From CAZTCJ01 sp964612085 (GTDB lineage: Bacteria > Pseudomonadota > Alphaproteobacteria > JAJFIK01): a stretch of 23,883 bases of DNA. Below are positions 7,483 through 15,019 of the stretch, one piece after another (position 1 is the stretch's first letter; every line of letters starts with the position of its first letter). The notes under the pieces were generated by a model. That model searched no databases. It was not told the origin of the DNA and saw only the letters and a list, made by a program, of their open reading frames with translations. Location of the stretch: NCBI GenBank assembly GCA_964612085.1, contig CAZTCJ010000061.1, positions 1-23,883 of the forward strand. The letters run 5' to 3'. The position numbers and the translations under genes were made by a program.

Positions 7483-7518
7483 AAAGGCCGTGCAGGAATT
7501 GTTTCCGGCACGGCCTTT
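7483..7518. terminator. Bidirectional rho-independent terminator
   Basis: An 11-base perfect stem, AAAGGCCGTGC (7483-7493) with GCACGGCCTTT (7508-7518), encloses a 14-base loop. It lies between the stop of the small membrane protein (7475, plus) and the stop of phoH (7527, minus). The A/T ends of the stem give T-rich tails on both strands (TTTGTTTCTG on plus, TTTTCTTATC on minus), so it can end both transcripts. Confidence 0.87.
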
Positions 7519-7526
7519 GTTTCTGT

Positions 7527-8285
7527 TCAGAGAACCGTCAGCATGCTGGCGACCAGCGGATGACGGACCACATCGGCCTGTTTCATCCGCACCAGCGCCA
7601 CATCCTCCAGCGTATCCAGGCGGTCGGCCACGTCCGCGAGTCCCGACAGGCCTTGCAGCAGATCCGACTGGTCCGGATCGCCGGTCAGCACCATGGTCGA
7701 GTGCCAGCCCAGACGGGTCAGCAGCATCTTGATTTGGGTATAGGTGCAGTTCTGCGCCTCATCGATCACCACGAACGCATTGTTCAGGGTACGGCCCCGC
7801 ATATAGGCCACGGGCGCGATCTCGATGGAGCCATCGGCAAGCAGCGCTTTCAGGCGTTTGGCCCCGAGCCGGTCGTTCAGGGCATCGTAAAGCGGGCGCA
7901 GATAAGGGGCGAGCTTGTCTTCCAGATCGCCGGGCAGAAAGCCCAGGCTTTCGCCCGCTTCCACCGCAGGGCGCGAGAGCACGATACGGCCCACGCGGCC
8001 CGCTTCCAGGGCTTCGACGGCCTTGGCGATGGCCAGATAAGTCTTGCCCGTGCCCGCCGGTCCGACGGCCAGAACGAGGGAATGCTTGTCCATGGCCTGC
8101 CATAACTGTTTCTGATTTTCTCCCCGGGGACGTACCTTTCGCACATAGCTCTGATCTCGCCGATCTGTACCAAGAGGATCCCAGCCCATGACCTCCGGAA
8201 AGAGCGCCTGCACATTCGCGCCCTCCTGGTCCGTGTAGTGATCCTGTTGTTTCATACGCGCAGCCTGGCGGGCACGCTTTCCCAT
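7527..8285 (-). CDS. phoH: PhoH family protein (P-loop ATPase)
   Basis: This is a cytosolic PhoH-type ATPase, a P-loop protein of the RNA-helicase-like group usually linked to RNA metabolism and phosphate stress. The 252-residue chain has Walker A GPAGTGKT at about 75-82 and SRPAVEAGESLGFLPGD, the PhoH signature. Walker B VVIDEAQN follows at about 172-179, then the LTGDPDQSDL sensor motif. It lacks the N-terminal PIN or KH-like extension seen in longer homologues, so it is the short PhoH form. GGAGG at 8296-8292 sits 6 bases from the second ATG (8285) and only 3 from the first (8288), so I chose the second. The gene has an unusually long gene-free region upstream and ends at the bidirectional terminator. 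Confidence 0.94.
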   Translation of the reverse strand: MGKRARQAARMKQQDHYTDQEGANVQALFPEVMGWDPLGTDRRDQSYVRKVRPRGENQKQLWQAMDKHSLVLAVGPAGTGKTYLAIAKAVEALEAGRVGRIVLSRPAVEAGESLGFLPGDLEDKLAPYLRPLYDALNDRLGAKRLKALLADGSIEIAPVAYMRGRTLNNAFVVIDEAQNCTYTQIKMLLTRLGWHSTMVLTGDPDQSDLLQGLSGLADVADRLDTLEDVALVRMKQADVVRHPLVASMLTVL

Positions 8286-8704
8286 CATGAGCCTCCATTT
8301 TGGTGGGGACGGGGGGAGAGTGGGTCTCGGTTTTTACCGTAAACCGGGACCCTTAAGAAAACATCGCCTCGCGCACGATAAGCGGGTGTGCGGATGACCA
8401 AGCGCCGCCCGGACAGGCCGGCGGCGTTGAGGCTCACTTTGTTTCGAAATGGATCAGGGACGGGAAGGGAGGCCGCGGCGCAGCGGGAAAAGAAGGGGAT
8501 ATCGCGTGTCCTACACCCCAAAGGCGCGTCTCCGCATGATGACGCGAAGCACCATCAAAGCCCCACGTCGAATCACCCAATAGCTAAGATCACTATACAC
8601 GCTTTTGGCCGTCAGACCAGAAATAATTCGTATGCTGTGAAACAGTGCCGTGAAACATCAGGCAGGTGTGACCGTTGCACCAAAAGGCGAAACCGGACAA
8701 ATCG
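8286..8704. other. Gene-free region upstream of phoH
   Basis: Nothing here reads as a convincing gene: the open frames are shadows with basic, low-complexity translations, and no tRNA or rRNA can be folded by eye. The part from about 8560 to 8700 is visibly richer in A and T than its surroundings. On the minus strand it contains TATAGT (8597-8592), a good -10 hexamer but with no clear -35 at 17 bases. If used, it would give phoH a leader of about 300 bases. A strong imperfect palindrome sits near the phoH end. Confidence 0.5.
8322..8352. repeat. 31-base imperfect palindrome in the phoH 5' region
   Basis: The arms are GGGTC-T-CGGTTT and AAACCG-G-GACCC: two stems of 5 and 6 base pairs, one mismatch between them and a 7-base loop. 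It lies 26 bases upstream of the phoH ribosome binding site. No T-run follows on the minus strand, so a terminator for the preceding gene is unlikely. An operator or an RNA leader hairpin fits better. Confidence 0.6.
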
Positions 8705-9769
8705 TCAGCGCCGTAAAAGCCGTACGAGACCGAAGCCCCTGCGCCCGAACGCCATGGTGACGAGGCTGCCCAGCCAGGACGCGAACGCCAGGATGTTCCG
8801 CAGGATCCATTCGGCCAAGTTCAACGTCACCTTGAACGCCCTGAGCGCCGTCTTGCCCGTCGCGGACATGACGCCGCGAGTTTTGCGCCCCAGGCGCTGG
8901 CTCAGTGTCGCCACGTCGGTCAGATCCTCGGTGGTGTCCACATAGCGCATCATGCGCACGGCCTCCGGCGCGCCCGCCGACAGGCGCATGTCGTTCATGC
9001 GGTTCATGACCGGAAACAGCTCGGCCCCCCTGATATTGCGCGAATAGGCCTGCATGGCCTCGCGGGTGGCGCGGGTGTTGGTCATGTCCACGGATTGGAG
9101 CGTGCGGCGCAAAAGCGGCATGTTCACGGCATCGCCCACGAGCCGTCCCATGGTGCGGGTGAAATCCGCCGTCAAAGTGCCGGCCTTCACCGAGACTTTC
9201 ATCAGGCTGACGCCGACCCGGCCCGTCAGGGTCGTGCCGCCTGTGGCGATGGTGGTGCCGGTGACCCCGATGCCCACCACGGAGAGGCCCAGCAGCAATT
9301 CATTATAAGGTTCACCCGCGACCATCTTGCCGCCTTCCTGGGAGAGATCGCGGATGTCGCCCGCCAGCGTCAGATCGGAGACGACGACGCCGGAGAGCCC
9401 CGCCAGACTGTCGGCTTCCCCGGTGACGAAGCTGAAGGCGAAGTCGCGGGTGTTGCGGAACGCGGTCTGGGTGATGCCGCCCGCGCGGCGCAAGGCCGCT
9501 TGGGTGTCCTCGGTCAGGTCGAAGCCCGCGAAATCGGCGAGATCGGCGTAGACCAGGGCGGTGTCGTAATCGTCATCGGCCAGGGCTTGGCGGATCTGGC
9601 CATTGACCGCGCCCGCGGAAGTGGAGGCCTGCACGTCCGCGCGGATCGCCCGGTCGATGGTGGTCTGGGGCATGGCGGCATCGAGCGGCACTTCCATGGC
9701 GGGGTCGAATTGCAGGACCCCATAGCCGATCATGCCCAGCACAATTGGAAGTATCAGAAGCCAGCGCAT
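8705..9769 (-). CDS. Membrane-anchored conserved hypothetical protein
   Basis: No named family can be assigned. The 354-residue protein begins with an N-terminal hydrophobic helix, MRWLLILPIVLGMIGYGVLQ, acting as a signal anchor. A periplasmic-looking helical region follows (ALADDDYDTALVYADLADFAGFDL) and then FVTGEADSLAGLSGVVVSDLTLAGDIRDLSQEGGKMVAGEPYNELLLGL. A glycine/threonine-rich hydrophobic stretch lies near residues 170-195, and another helix near the C-terminus (WILRNILAFASWLGSLVTMAF) before a basic tail. From memory, similar proteins occur as unnamed hypotheticals in other alphaproteobacteria. The ATG at 9769 is chosen because the helix begins there; the longer frame to 9799 adds ten residues with no ribosome site. 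The last gene-free region before phoH follows it. Confidence 0.75.
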   Translation of the reverse strand: MRWLLILPIVLGMIGYGVLQFDPAMEVPLDAAMPQTTIDRAIRADVQASTSAGAVNGQIRQALADDDYDTALVYADLADFAGFDLTEDTQAALRRAGGITQTAFRNTRDFAFSFVTGEADSLAGLSGVVVSDLTLAGDIRDLSQEGGKMVAGEPYNELLLGLSVVGIGVTGTTIATGGTTLTGRVGVSLMKVSVKAGTLTADFTRTMGRLVGDAVNMPLLRRTLQSVDMTNTRATREAMQAYSRNIRGAELFPVMNRMNDMRLSAGAPEAVRMMRYVDTTEDLTDVATLSQRLGRKTRGVMSATGKTALRAFKVTLNLAEWILRNILAFASWLGSLVTMAFGRRGFGLVRLLRR

Positions 9770-9921
9770 GATCGTCCCACCCCGCGCGGTTGCCGCCAAT
9801 GGACCGCGAGCGATTGTGCGGCGCGCCGCCGTCTCTTGTCAAAGCGCAAGCGCGCGGGCCATGCTCCCCGGCAGGCGGTCCGGTCCGGCCGGCCATCGCA
9901 ACAGCACAGGAGGAACGCGCC

Positions 9922-10446
9922 ATGGCCCTGCATGCCCTGGGAGATGTCTATCCGGATCTGCCGGCCGGCGGCGCTTATTGGGTGGCGGAGAACGCCATGG
10001 TGCTGGGCCGGGTGCGGCTGCTCAGCAATGCCAGCGTCTGGTTCAACGCGGTGCTGCGCGGCGACAATGAATGGATCACCGTGGGCGAGAATTCCAACAT
10101 CCAGGACGGCTCGGTGCTCCATACGGATATGGGCTGTCCCCTGACCATCGGGCGCGACGTAACGGTGGGCCATATGGCCATGCTCCATGGCTGCACCGTC
10201 GGTGACCAGTCGCTCATCGGCATCGGCGCGGTGGTGCTGAACAATGCCCGGATCGGCAAGAACTGCCTGATCGGCGCCCGCGCCCTCATCACCGAGGGCA
10301 AGGAGATCCCCGACGGTTCCATGGTCATGGGATCGCCGGGCAAGGTGGTCCGCCAACTGACGGATGAGGAGATTTTCGGGCTGAAGCTGTCCGCCGATCA
10401 CTATGTCCAGAACTGGCAGCGCTACGCCCGCGAGTTTCGAGGGTGA
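9922..10446 (+). CDS. Gamma carbonic anhydrase family protein
   Basis: This is a trimeric left-handed beta-helix protein of the gamma carbonic anhydrase / YrdA group, cytosolic, which binds zinc or iron between subunits and may hydrate CO2. The 174 residues show hexapeptide repeats through most of the chain. The three metal-ligand histidines are present at about residues 67, 84 and 89 (SVLHTD and VGHMAMLHGC). VRGDNEWI-like LRGDNEWITVGENSNIQD and the C-terminal GSPGKVVRQLTDEE are typical. AGGAGG at 9908-9913 fixes the ATG at 9922; the frame is open upstream but without support. The stop lies 4 bases from that of the convergent FKBP gene. Family members vary in real carbonic anhydrase activity, so activity here is not certain. 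Confidence 0.93.
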   Translation: MALHALGDVYPDLPAGGAYWVAENAMVLGRVRLLSNASVWFNAVLRGDNEWITVGENSNIQDGSVLHTDMGCPLTIGRDVTVGHMAMLHGCTVGDQSLIGIGAVVLNNARIGKNCLIGARALITEGKEIPDGSMVMGSPGKVVRQLTDEEIFGLKLSADHYVQNWQRYAREFRG

Positions 10447-10450
10447 GGGC

Positions 10451-10894
10451 TCACCGTTCCTGTCCGGCGGCGACTTCGATCAGTTCCACCTCATAGACCA
10501 GATCGCGGCCCGCGAGCGGATGATTGGCATCGAGCGTGACGCTTTGGGGCGTGACCTCGACGATCCGCAGCTCCACATCCTGACCGTCCTCGGTCTGGGT
10601 GATCAGATGACGGCCGGCCCTCAGATCGATCTCTTCGGGCATGTCGCGCCGGGGCAGGGTGCGCACCAGCTCCGCCCGCCGCCAGCCATAGGCCTCGCGC
10701 GCCGGGATCGTCACGGTCCGCCGCTGACCCGTCCGCATGCCGATCACCGCATGCTCGAACGCGGGCAGAAGCGTGCCGTCGCCGATCACGAAACGAACCG
10801 GCCCGGCCCCATCGCTGGTGTCGAACTGTGTGCCGTCCGAAAACAATCCCGTGTAGTGCACACGGACCAGATCGCCCAATCGTGCCTGCATCAT
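10451..10894 (-). CDS. FKBP-type peptidyl-prolyl cis-trans isomerase (SlyD-like)
   Basis: This cytosolic prolyl isomerase and chaperone helps protein folding. The 147-residue protein has the split FKBP domain: DLVRVHYTGLFSDGTQFDTSD, then GPVRFVIGDGTLLPAFEHAVIGMRTGQRRTVTIPAREAYG. The insert-in-flap region follows, and the C-terminal LDANHPLAGRDLVYEVELIEV is the classic ending. There is no histidine-rich metal-binding tail as in E. coli SlyD. GGGAGG supports the first of two adjacent ATGs at 10894. The open frame extends further to 10945 without a ribosome site. The gene converges on the gamma carbonic anhydrase and diverges from the AbgT transporter across a 283-base region holding repeat copy 1. 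Confidence 0.92.
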   Translation of the reverse strand: MMQARLGDLVRVHYTGLFSDGTQFDTSDGAGPVRFVIGDGTLLPAFEHAVIGMRTGQRRTVTIPAREAYGWRRAELVRTLPRRDMPEEIDLRAGRHLITQTEDGQDVELRIVEVTPQSVTLDANHPLAGRDLVYEVELIEVAAGQER

Positions 10895-11000
10895 GCGCGC
10901 CTCCCTCGCGGGCCCAACTCCATACCGGCCCGGATCCTGGGGCAAATTAACTTGCGTCCAGTTAAGGCCAAGCGCCGCCGGCTGGGCCCAATACCATGTG

Positions 11001-11103
11001 CCTGGCCTGCCCGCTCCCCCTCCCGACCACCCAATGAGGGTACCCTTGTGGGTAGTCGGGAGGGGGAGGGGCTGGTGGTGCCAATTCCCAAAAAGACCTT
11101 AAG
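11001..11103. repeat. Dispersed palindromic repeat, copy 1
   Basis: A 19-base stem (11014-11032 with 11050-11068, 18 of 19 paired) encloses a 17-base loop that itself contains the perfect palindrome AGGGTACCCT (11037-11046). The flanks CCTGGCC before and GGCTGGTGGTGCCA after are shared with the copy at 19817-19918, in the same orientation. This copy lies between two divergently transcribed genes, so it is not simply a terminator. No open frame or transposase is nearby. Confidence 0.87.
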
Positions 11104-11132
11104 CCCTTGAATTAGGGGCCGTCGCGCGGTCC

Positions 11133-11141
11133 TGCTATGCT
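11133..11141 (+). promoter_or_regulatory. Candidate extended -10 promoter of the AbgT gene
   Basis: TGCTATGCT is an extended -10 (TGn followed by TATGCT), 36 bases before the AbgT ATG. A TTGAAT lies at 11107 but is 23 bases upstream, too far for a standard -35. The extended -10 may compensate for it. Confidence 0.38.
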
Positions 11142-11177
11142 GCGGGCCAGAAGATCCTTCGAGTGGAGACCGTATTC

Positions 11178-12767
11178 ATGACGAACGCTCAGCCGCAGCC
11201 GGCGTCAGGCCGGCGCAACGCCTTTACCCGTTTTCTCGACACCGTCGAATGGCTGGGCAATCTGTTGCCCCATCCGGTGACGCTGTTCGCGGTTCTGGCG
11301 GTGGGCATTGTTCTTCTGTCCGGCTTTTTCGGCTGGATCGGTCTTGCCGTCGAGGACCCCCGGCCCGCAGGCGCGCGCGGCGTGGCGGAGGACGGCATGA
11401 TCCGCGCCGTCAGCCTGATGAACGGCGACGGCGTGCGGCGCATCTTCACCAATCTCGTGACCAATTTCACCAGCTTCGCGCCGCTCGGCGTGGTGCTCGT
11501 GGCCATGCTCGGCGTGGGCGTCGCCGAGCGCTCCGGCCTGCTGTCGGCGGCGGTGCGCGCCATGGTGCTGTCGGCGCCGCGCCATGTGGTGACCGTGGCC
11601 ATCGTCTTTGCCGGTATCGTCTCGAACACCGCGTCGGAGGTCGGCTATGTGGTGCTGATCCCGCTGGCGGGAGCGGTTTTCTACGCCCTCGGCCGTCACC
11701 CGCTCGCGGGCATGGCGGCGGCCTTCGCGGGCGTGTCCGGCGGCTACAGCGCCAATCTTCTGATCGGCACCATCGATCCGCTGCTTGCCGGCATCACCGA
11801 AGAGGCCGCGCGCCTCATCGACCCGGATTACGTGGTGGTGGCCACCGCCAACTGGTATTTCATGGTCGCCTCCACCTTCCTCATTACGCTTGTCGGCTCG
11901 CTTGTCAGCATCTTCATCGTCGAGCCCAAGCTCGGGACTTACGATTCATCCCGGGCCGACCCGTCGATCCTCGACAAGCGCATGATGGAAAGACTCACCG
12001 GCGACGAAAAGAAAGGCCTCCTTTGGGCCGGGCTCGCCGTTCTGGGCGTTCTCGCCTTTATGGCGTTGACGCTCCTGCCGGAATGGGGCGTGCTGCGCAA
12101 TCCGGAAACGGGGGACCGGATCAATTCCCCCTTCTTCCGCGGCTTCGTCGTCTGGATCCTGATTTTCTTTGTGGTCACCGGTTACGCCTATGGCCGGGCG
12201 GTCGGCACCATGAAAACCGACCGCGACATCATCGACGCCATGGCGGCGGCGCTCGCCTCGCTCGGTCTTTACATCGTGCTGGTGTTTTTCGCGGCCCAGT
12301 TCGTCGCCTTTTTCGGCTGGACCAATCTGGGCGCGATCAGTGCCGTCACCGGCGCCCAGTTCCTCAAGGATACCGGCATGACGGGCCCGAGCGTTTTTAT
12401 CTTCTTTATCCTGATGTGCGCGATCATCAATCTTTCTCTGGGGTCGGCATCGGCGCAATGGGCCGTCACCGCGCCGATCTTCGTGCCGATGCTGATGCTG
12501 ATCGGCTATGCGCCGGAAGCGATCCAGGCGGCGTACCGGATCGGCGATTCCACCACCAACATCATTACACCGATGATGAGCTATTTCGGCCTGATCCTCG
12601 CCTGGGCCACGCGCTACGACAAGAATCTGGGCGTGGGCACCCTGATCGCGATGATGTTGCCTTATACGATCTTCTTCATACTGACCTGGTCGTCCTTCTT
12701 CATCCTGTGGACGTTCGGTCTGGGCCTGCCCGTCGGTCCGGGATCGCCGACCTATTACACGCCGTGA
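11178..12767 (+). CDS. AbgT family transporter
   Basis: This 529-residue inner-membrane protein belongs to the AbgT family, proton-driven carriers that handle p-aminobenzoyl-glutamate or export sulfonamide-like drugs. The N-terminal FLDTVEWLGNLLPHPVTLF and GVRRIFTNLVTNFTSFAPLGVVLVAMLGVGVAERSGL are signature blocks. NTASEVGYVVLIPLAG, SGGYSANLLIGTIDPLLAGIT and, near the end, RIGDSTTNIITPMMSYFGLIL form the two hairpin/substrate regions of the fold. Some 11-12 hydrophobic segments are visible, and the length matches the usual 500-530. The ATG at 11178 has GGAG 9 bases upstream; a GTG at 11163 is possible but overlaps that site. Whether it imports the folate breakdown product or exports antimetabolites cannot be decided. 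Confidence 0.95.
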   Translation: MTNAQPQPASGRRNAFTRFLDTVEWLGNLLPHPVTLFAVLAVGIVLLSGFFGWIGLAVEDPRPAGARGVAEDGMIRAVSLMNGDGVRRIFTNLVTNFTSFAPLGVVLVAMLGVGVAERSGLLSAAVRAMVLSAPRHVVTVAIVFAGIVSNTASEVGYVVLIPLAGAVFYALGRHPLAGMAAAFAGVSGGYSANLLIGTIDPLLAGITEEAARLIDPDYVVVATANWYFMVASTFLITLVGSLVSIFIVEPKLGTYDSSRADPSILDKRMMERLTGDEKKGLLWAGLAVLGVLAFMALTLLPEWGVLRNPETGDRINSPFFRGFVVWILIFFVVTGYAYGRAVGTMKTDRDIIDAMAAALASLGLYIVLVFFAAQFVAFFGWTNLGAISAVTGAQFLKDTGMTGPSVFIFFILMCAIINLSLGSASAQWAVTAPIFVPMLMLIGYAPEAIQAAYRIGDSTTNIITPMMSYFGLILAWATRYDKNLGVGTLIAMMLPYTIFFILTWSSFFILWTFGLGLPVGPGSPTYYTP

Positions 12768-12812
12768 CCGGGAAGGCCGGGCGGTTCGTTTGACCGACTG
12801 AAAGCTTTTCAC

Positions 12813-12866
12813 CCTGAGCGCCTGCGGGGCCTCGTCCGCCGGGCCTTGTCCTGAGGCCCGCTCAGG
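12813..12866. terminator. Nested inverted repeat between convergent genes
   Basis: An outer 8-base stem, CCTGAGCG (12813-12820) with CGCTCAGG (12859-12866), encloses an inner 6-base stem, GGGCCT (12841-12846) with AGGCCC (12854-12859). It sits between the AbgT stop and the convergent GYF gene, and its right arm covers that gene's stop codon. There is no T-run. The ACCCTGAG/CCTGAG words resemble short palindromic repeats common in alphaproteobacterial genomes, so it may be a repeat element that doubles as a terminator. Confidence 0.5.
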
Positions 12867-13962
12867 CCCGTGCTTCCAGGATTTCGCGGATCTTGGCGTC
12901 GCATTCCGGCGCCAGATTGAACCAGGCGGAGCGGCTCGTCTTGGCGTCGATGACGAAGACCTGTTCCTGGTCCTGAGCGTACTGGATCAGGTGATTGCGC
13001 ACCGTGCCCGGCGTATGGCGCGCGGCCAGCAGCCAGACCGTCGGCGTGATCCGCACCGTCTCGCCCAGCATGCGGATGGCGTTGTGCATGTCCGCTTCCG
13101 GATCATGGGGCGCGCCGGTGACGATCAGGAACGTGGTGAGCGGCGTGGATTCGCGCAGGCCCCGGTCGACCGCCTTGGGCGCGCTCAAGGGTTCGTCTAG
13201 AACCGGATCGTTCAGCAGGCCCCGGATCGCGCAGACGGTGATCTGCTCGACGGTCTTGCCGGTCTCGTCGATCTCATGGTCGAGCGGCACCTGGTAGTCG
13301 AAGAACTCCTGCTTGGCGGCGGGGGTCACGGGCTGCGTGTCCGCCTCGGCTTGCGGCTCCATTTCCGCGTGCGCTTCCGCCACGGCCTCCATGGCGTGAT
13401 CCATGTCGTCGCTCAGGTCGATCTCCGACGGCTCGTCGCCGAAGACCATTTCCACATCGATCTTGTCGGTGGCGCGGTGCTCCACGGGCGTTGCGGTCTC
13501 CTGTGGTTCCAGAACGGCTTCCGGCACGACGCGCAAGGGCACGGGATCGGGTTTCTGGACGGGGACGGGCGTCACCGGTTGCGCCGCCGGCGGCGTCGGC
13601 TGACGCCGGAGGCTCTCGGGGCGCGCCGTGTTCTGACGGTTTTGCGCGGCCCGCGCACGGGCCTCTTGCAGCACGGCTTCCACCGAGACCGGGGCCGCTT
13701 GTGCCGGCTCGGGCCGGTCGTCCGGTTCCGGCGTAAACAGGGCGCCGATAAAGGGATCGTCGCTGGCGGGCCGCCAGGCGCCGCCATCGGTGGGCTGCAC
13801 AATGGAGTAAGGCACGATGCGTCCTTCCTCCACATAGCGGCACATGTTCTGCGCCGTGTAAGGACCATAAATCCGGTCGCCGACTTTGACGCTCCAACGG
13901 CGTTCCGGTGCGGACTCGCGCTTGCCCCGCATGGCGGGGGCTTCGGCAGACAATATGGACAT
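12862..13962 (-). CDS. GYF_2-domain protein with a Cas2/SinR-like C-terminal domain
   Basis: The 366-residue protein has three parts. Residues about 20-72 form a GYF_2 domain (WSVKVGDRIYGPYTAQNMCRYVEEGRIVPYSIV, then W), a module that binds proline-rich peptides. Residues about 75-230 are a disordered linker rich in Pro, Ala, Glu and Gln. The C-terminal 100 residues (TTFLIVTGAPHD, then PTVWLLAARHTPGTVRNHL, then QVFVIDAKTSRSAWFNL) follow the strand-helix-strand pattern of Cas2/SinR-like ferredoxin folds, but the usual catalytic Asp of the first strand is absent, so nuclease action is unlikely. This last match is by pattern and needs structural proof. The ATG at 13962 is chosen over a GTG at 13968 because GAGG lies about 10 bases upstream. 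No transmembrane helix is seen. Confidence 0.8.
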   Translation of the reverse strand: MSILSAEAPAMRGKRESAPERRWSVKVGDRIYGPYTAQNMCRYVEEGRIVPYSIVQPTDGGAWRPASDDPFIGALFTPEPDDRPEPAQAAPVSVEAVLQEARARAAQNRQNTARPESLRRQPTPPAAQPVTPVPVQKPDPVPLRVVPEAVLEPQETATPVEHRATDKIDVEMVFGDEPSEIDLSDDMDHAMEAVAEAHAEMEPQAEADTQPVTPAAKQEFFDYQVPLDHEIDETGKTVEQITVCAIRGLLNDPVLDEPLSAPKAVDRGLRESTPLTTFLIVTGAPHDPEADMHNAIRMLGETVRITPTVWLLAARHTPGTVRNHLIQYAQDQEQVFVIDAKTSRSAWFNLAPECDAKIREILEARA

Positions 13963-14235
13963 GGGCACACCTCGTCATTGGCCGGCGTGTGCGCCCCCTT
14001 CTTCCTCGGTAAACAATCGTGCAAGAAGCGTGACACTTTATGTGCACGCCTTGTGCGTCGCGCTTATGCCCCGAAATGGCCGGATCCGGCCATTAGCGCC
14101 GGTTCCCTGTCCGAAAGAGGTACGCGGGTGTTTCGTCCCATTCCGGGCAGCCCGTCCCGCTCTGGGTCGCTTGCGGCAAACAGGGCCGCTGGGGCATGCT
14201 GCCGGCAACAACGATCTCATCAGGAGGAGGCCCCC

Positions 14236-15015
14236 ATGAGCGAGTACGAATTCTGCACCGTGGAGCGGGACGGACCGCTGACCATAGTCACCCTGAACCG
14301 GCCTGACGTGATGAACGCGCTTCATCCGCCCGCCAATTTCGAGCTGGAAGCGGCGTTCAATGCCTTCGCCTCTGATCCGGAGCAATGGGTGGCGATCGTG
14401 ACGGGAGCGGGCGAGCGGGCGTTCAGCGCGGGCAACGACCTGAAGTACCAGGCTTCCGGCGGCAAGATGGATATGCCGCGCACGGCCTTTGCGGGCCTCA
14501 CCGCGCGCTACGATCTGGACAAGCCGGTGATCGCGGCGGTCAATGGCGTCGCCATGGGCGGCGGCTTCGAAATCGCGCTGGCCTGCGACATCATCATCGC
14601 GTCCGACAAGGCGACCTTCGCCCTGCCCGAGCCGCGCGTGGGCCTCGCCGCGCTGGCGGGCGGGCTGCACCGTCTGCCCCGCGAGATCGGCACCAAGCAG
14701 GCGCTGGGCATGATCCTCACCGGACGGCGGGTCTCGGCGGAAGAAGGCATGCGGCTCGGCTTCGTCAACGATGTGGTGCCCGCGGATCAATTGATGGCGA
14801 CGGCGCGCGCCTGGGCCGGGCAGATCCTGGAATGCTCGCCCATGTCGATCCGCGCCTCCAAGCAAGCGGTCTACAAAGGGCTTGATCACGCCAGCCTGGA
14901 AGAGGCCATCATGGCCCATTATCCGGCGGTGCGCGCCATGCTCCACAGCGAGGACATGATCGAAGGCCCGCTCGCCTTCGCCGAAAAGCGCAAGCCTAAC
15001 TGGAAGGGCAAGTAG
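14236..15015 (+). CDS. Enoyl-CoA hydratase/isomerase family protein
   Basis: This crotonase-fold enzyme acts on acyl-CoA thioesters, most likely hydrating a trans-2-enoyl-CoA in fatty-acid or related beta-oxidation. The 259-residue chain has the N-terminal LTIVTLNRPDVMNALH, the oxyanion-hole segment FSAGNDL, and VNGVAMGGGFEIALACDIIIAS with Glu112. PEPRVGLAALAGGLHRLPR follows with Glu132; these two glutamates correspond to the catalytic pair of rat hydratase, so hydratase chemistry is plausible. GGAGGAGG just before the ATG at 14236 sets the start; the frame runs open far upstream without coding character. It stands alone on the plus strand and ends 4 bases from the convergent gene. The exact substrate, for example crotonyl- or carnitinyl-CoA, cannot be fixed. 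Confidence 0.93.
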   Translation: MSEYEFCTVERDGPLTIVTLNRPDVMNALHPPANFELEAAFNAFASDPEQWVAIVTGAGERAFSAGNDLKYQASGGKMDMPRTAFAGLTARYDLDKPVIAAVNGVAMGGGFEIALACDIIIASDKATFALPEPRVGLAALAGGLHRLPREIGTKQALGMILTGRRVSAEEGMRLGFVNDVVPADQLMATARAWAGQILECSPMSIRASKQAVYKGLDHASLEEAIMAHYPAVRAMLHSEDMIEGPLAFAEKRKPNWKGK

Positions 15016-15019
15016 GCGA

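Noticed and set aside
8550..8580. GTCGAATC resembling a tRNA T-loop
   Set aside because: No acceptor, D or anticodon stem could be paired around it.
8388..8945. Long plus-strand open frame over the gap and the orphan gene
   Set aside because: The translation is basic and low in hydrophobics and overlaps the better-supported minus-strand gene; it has no ribosome site.
10442..10455. GGTGAG/CTCACC palindrome across two convergent stop codons
   Set aside because: The loop is only two bases, so it cannot fold as an RNA hairpin, and it arises from the TGA and TCA triplets of the two genes.
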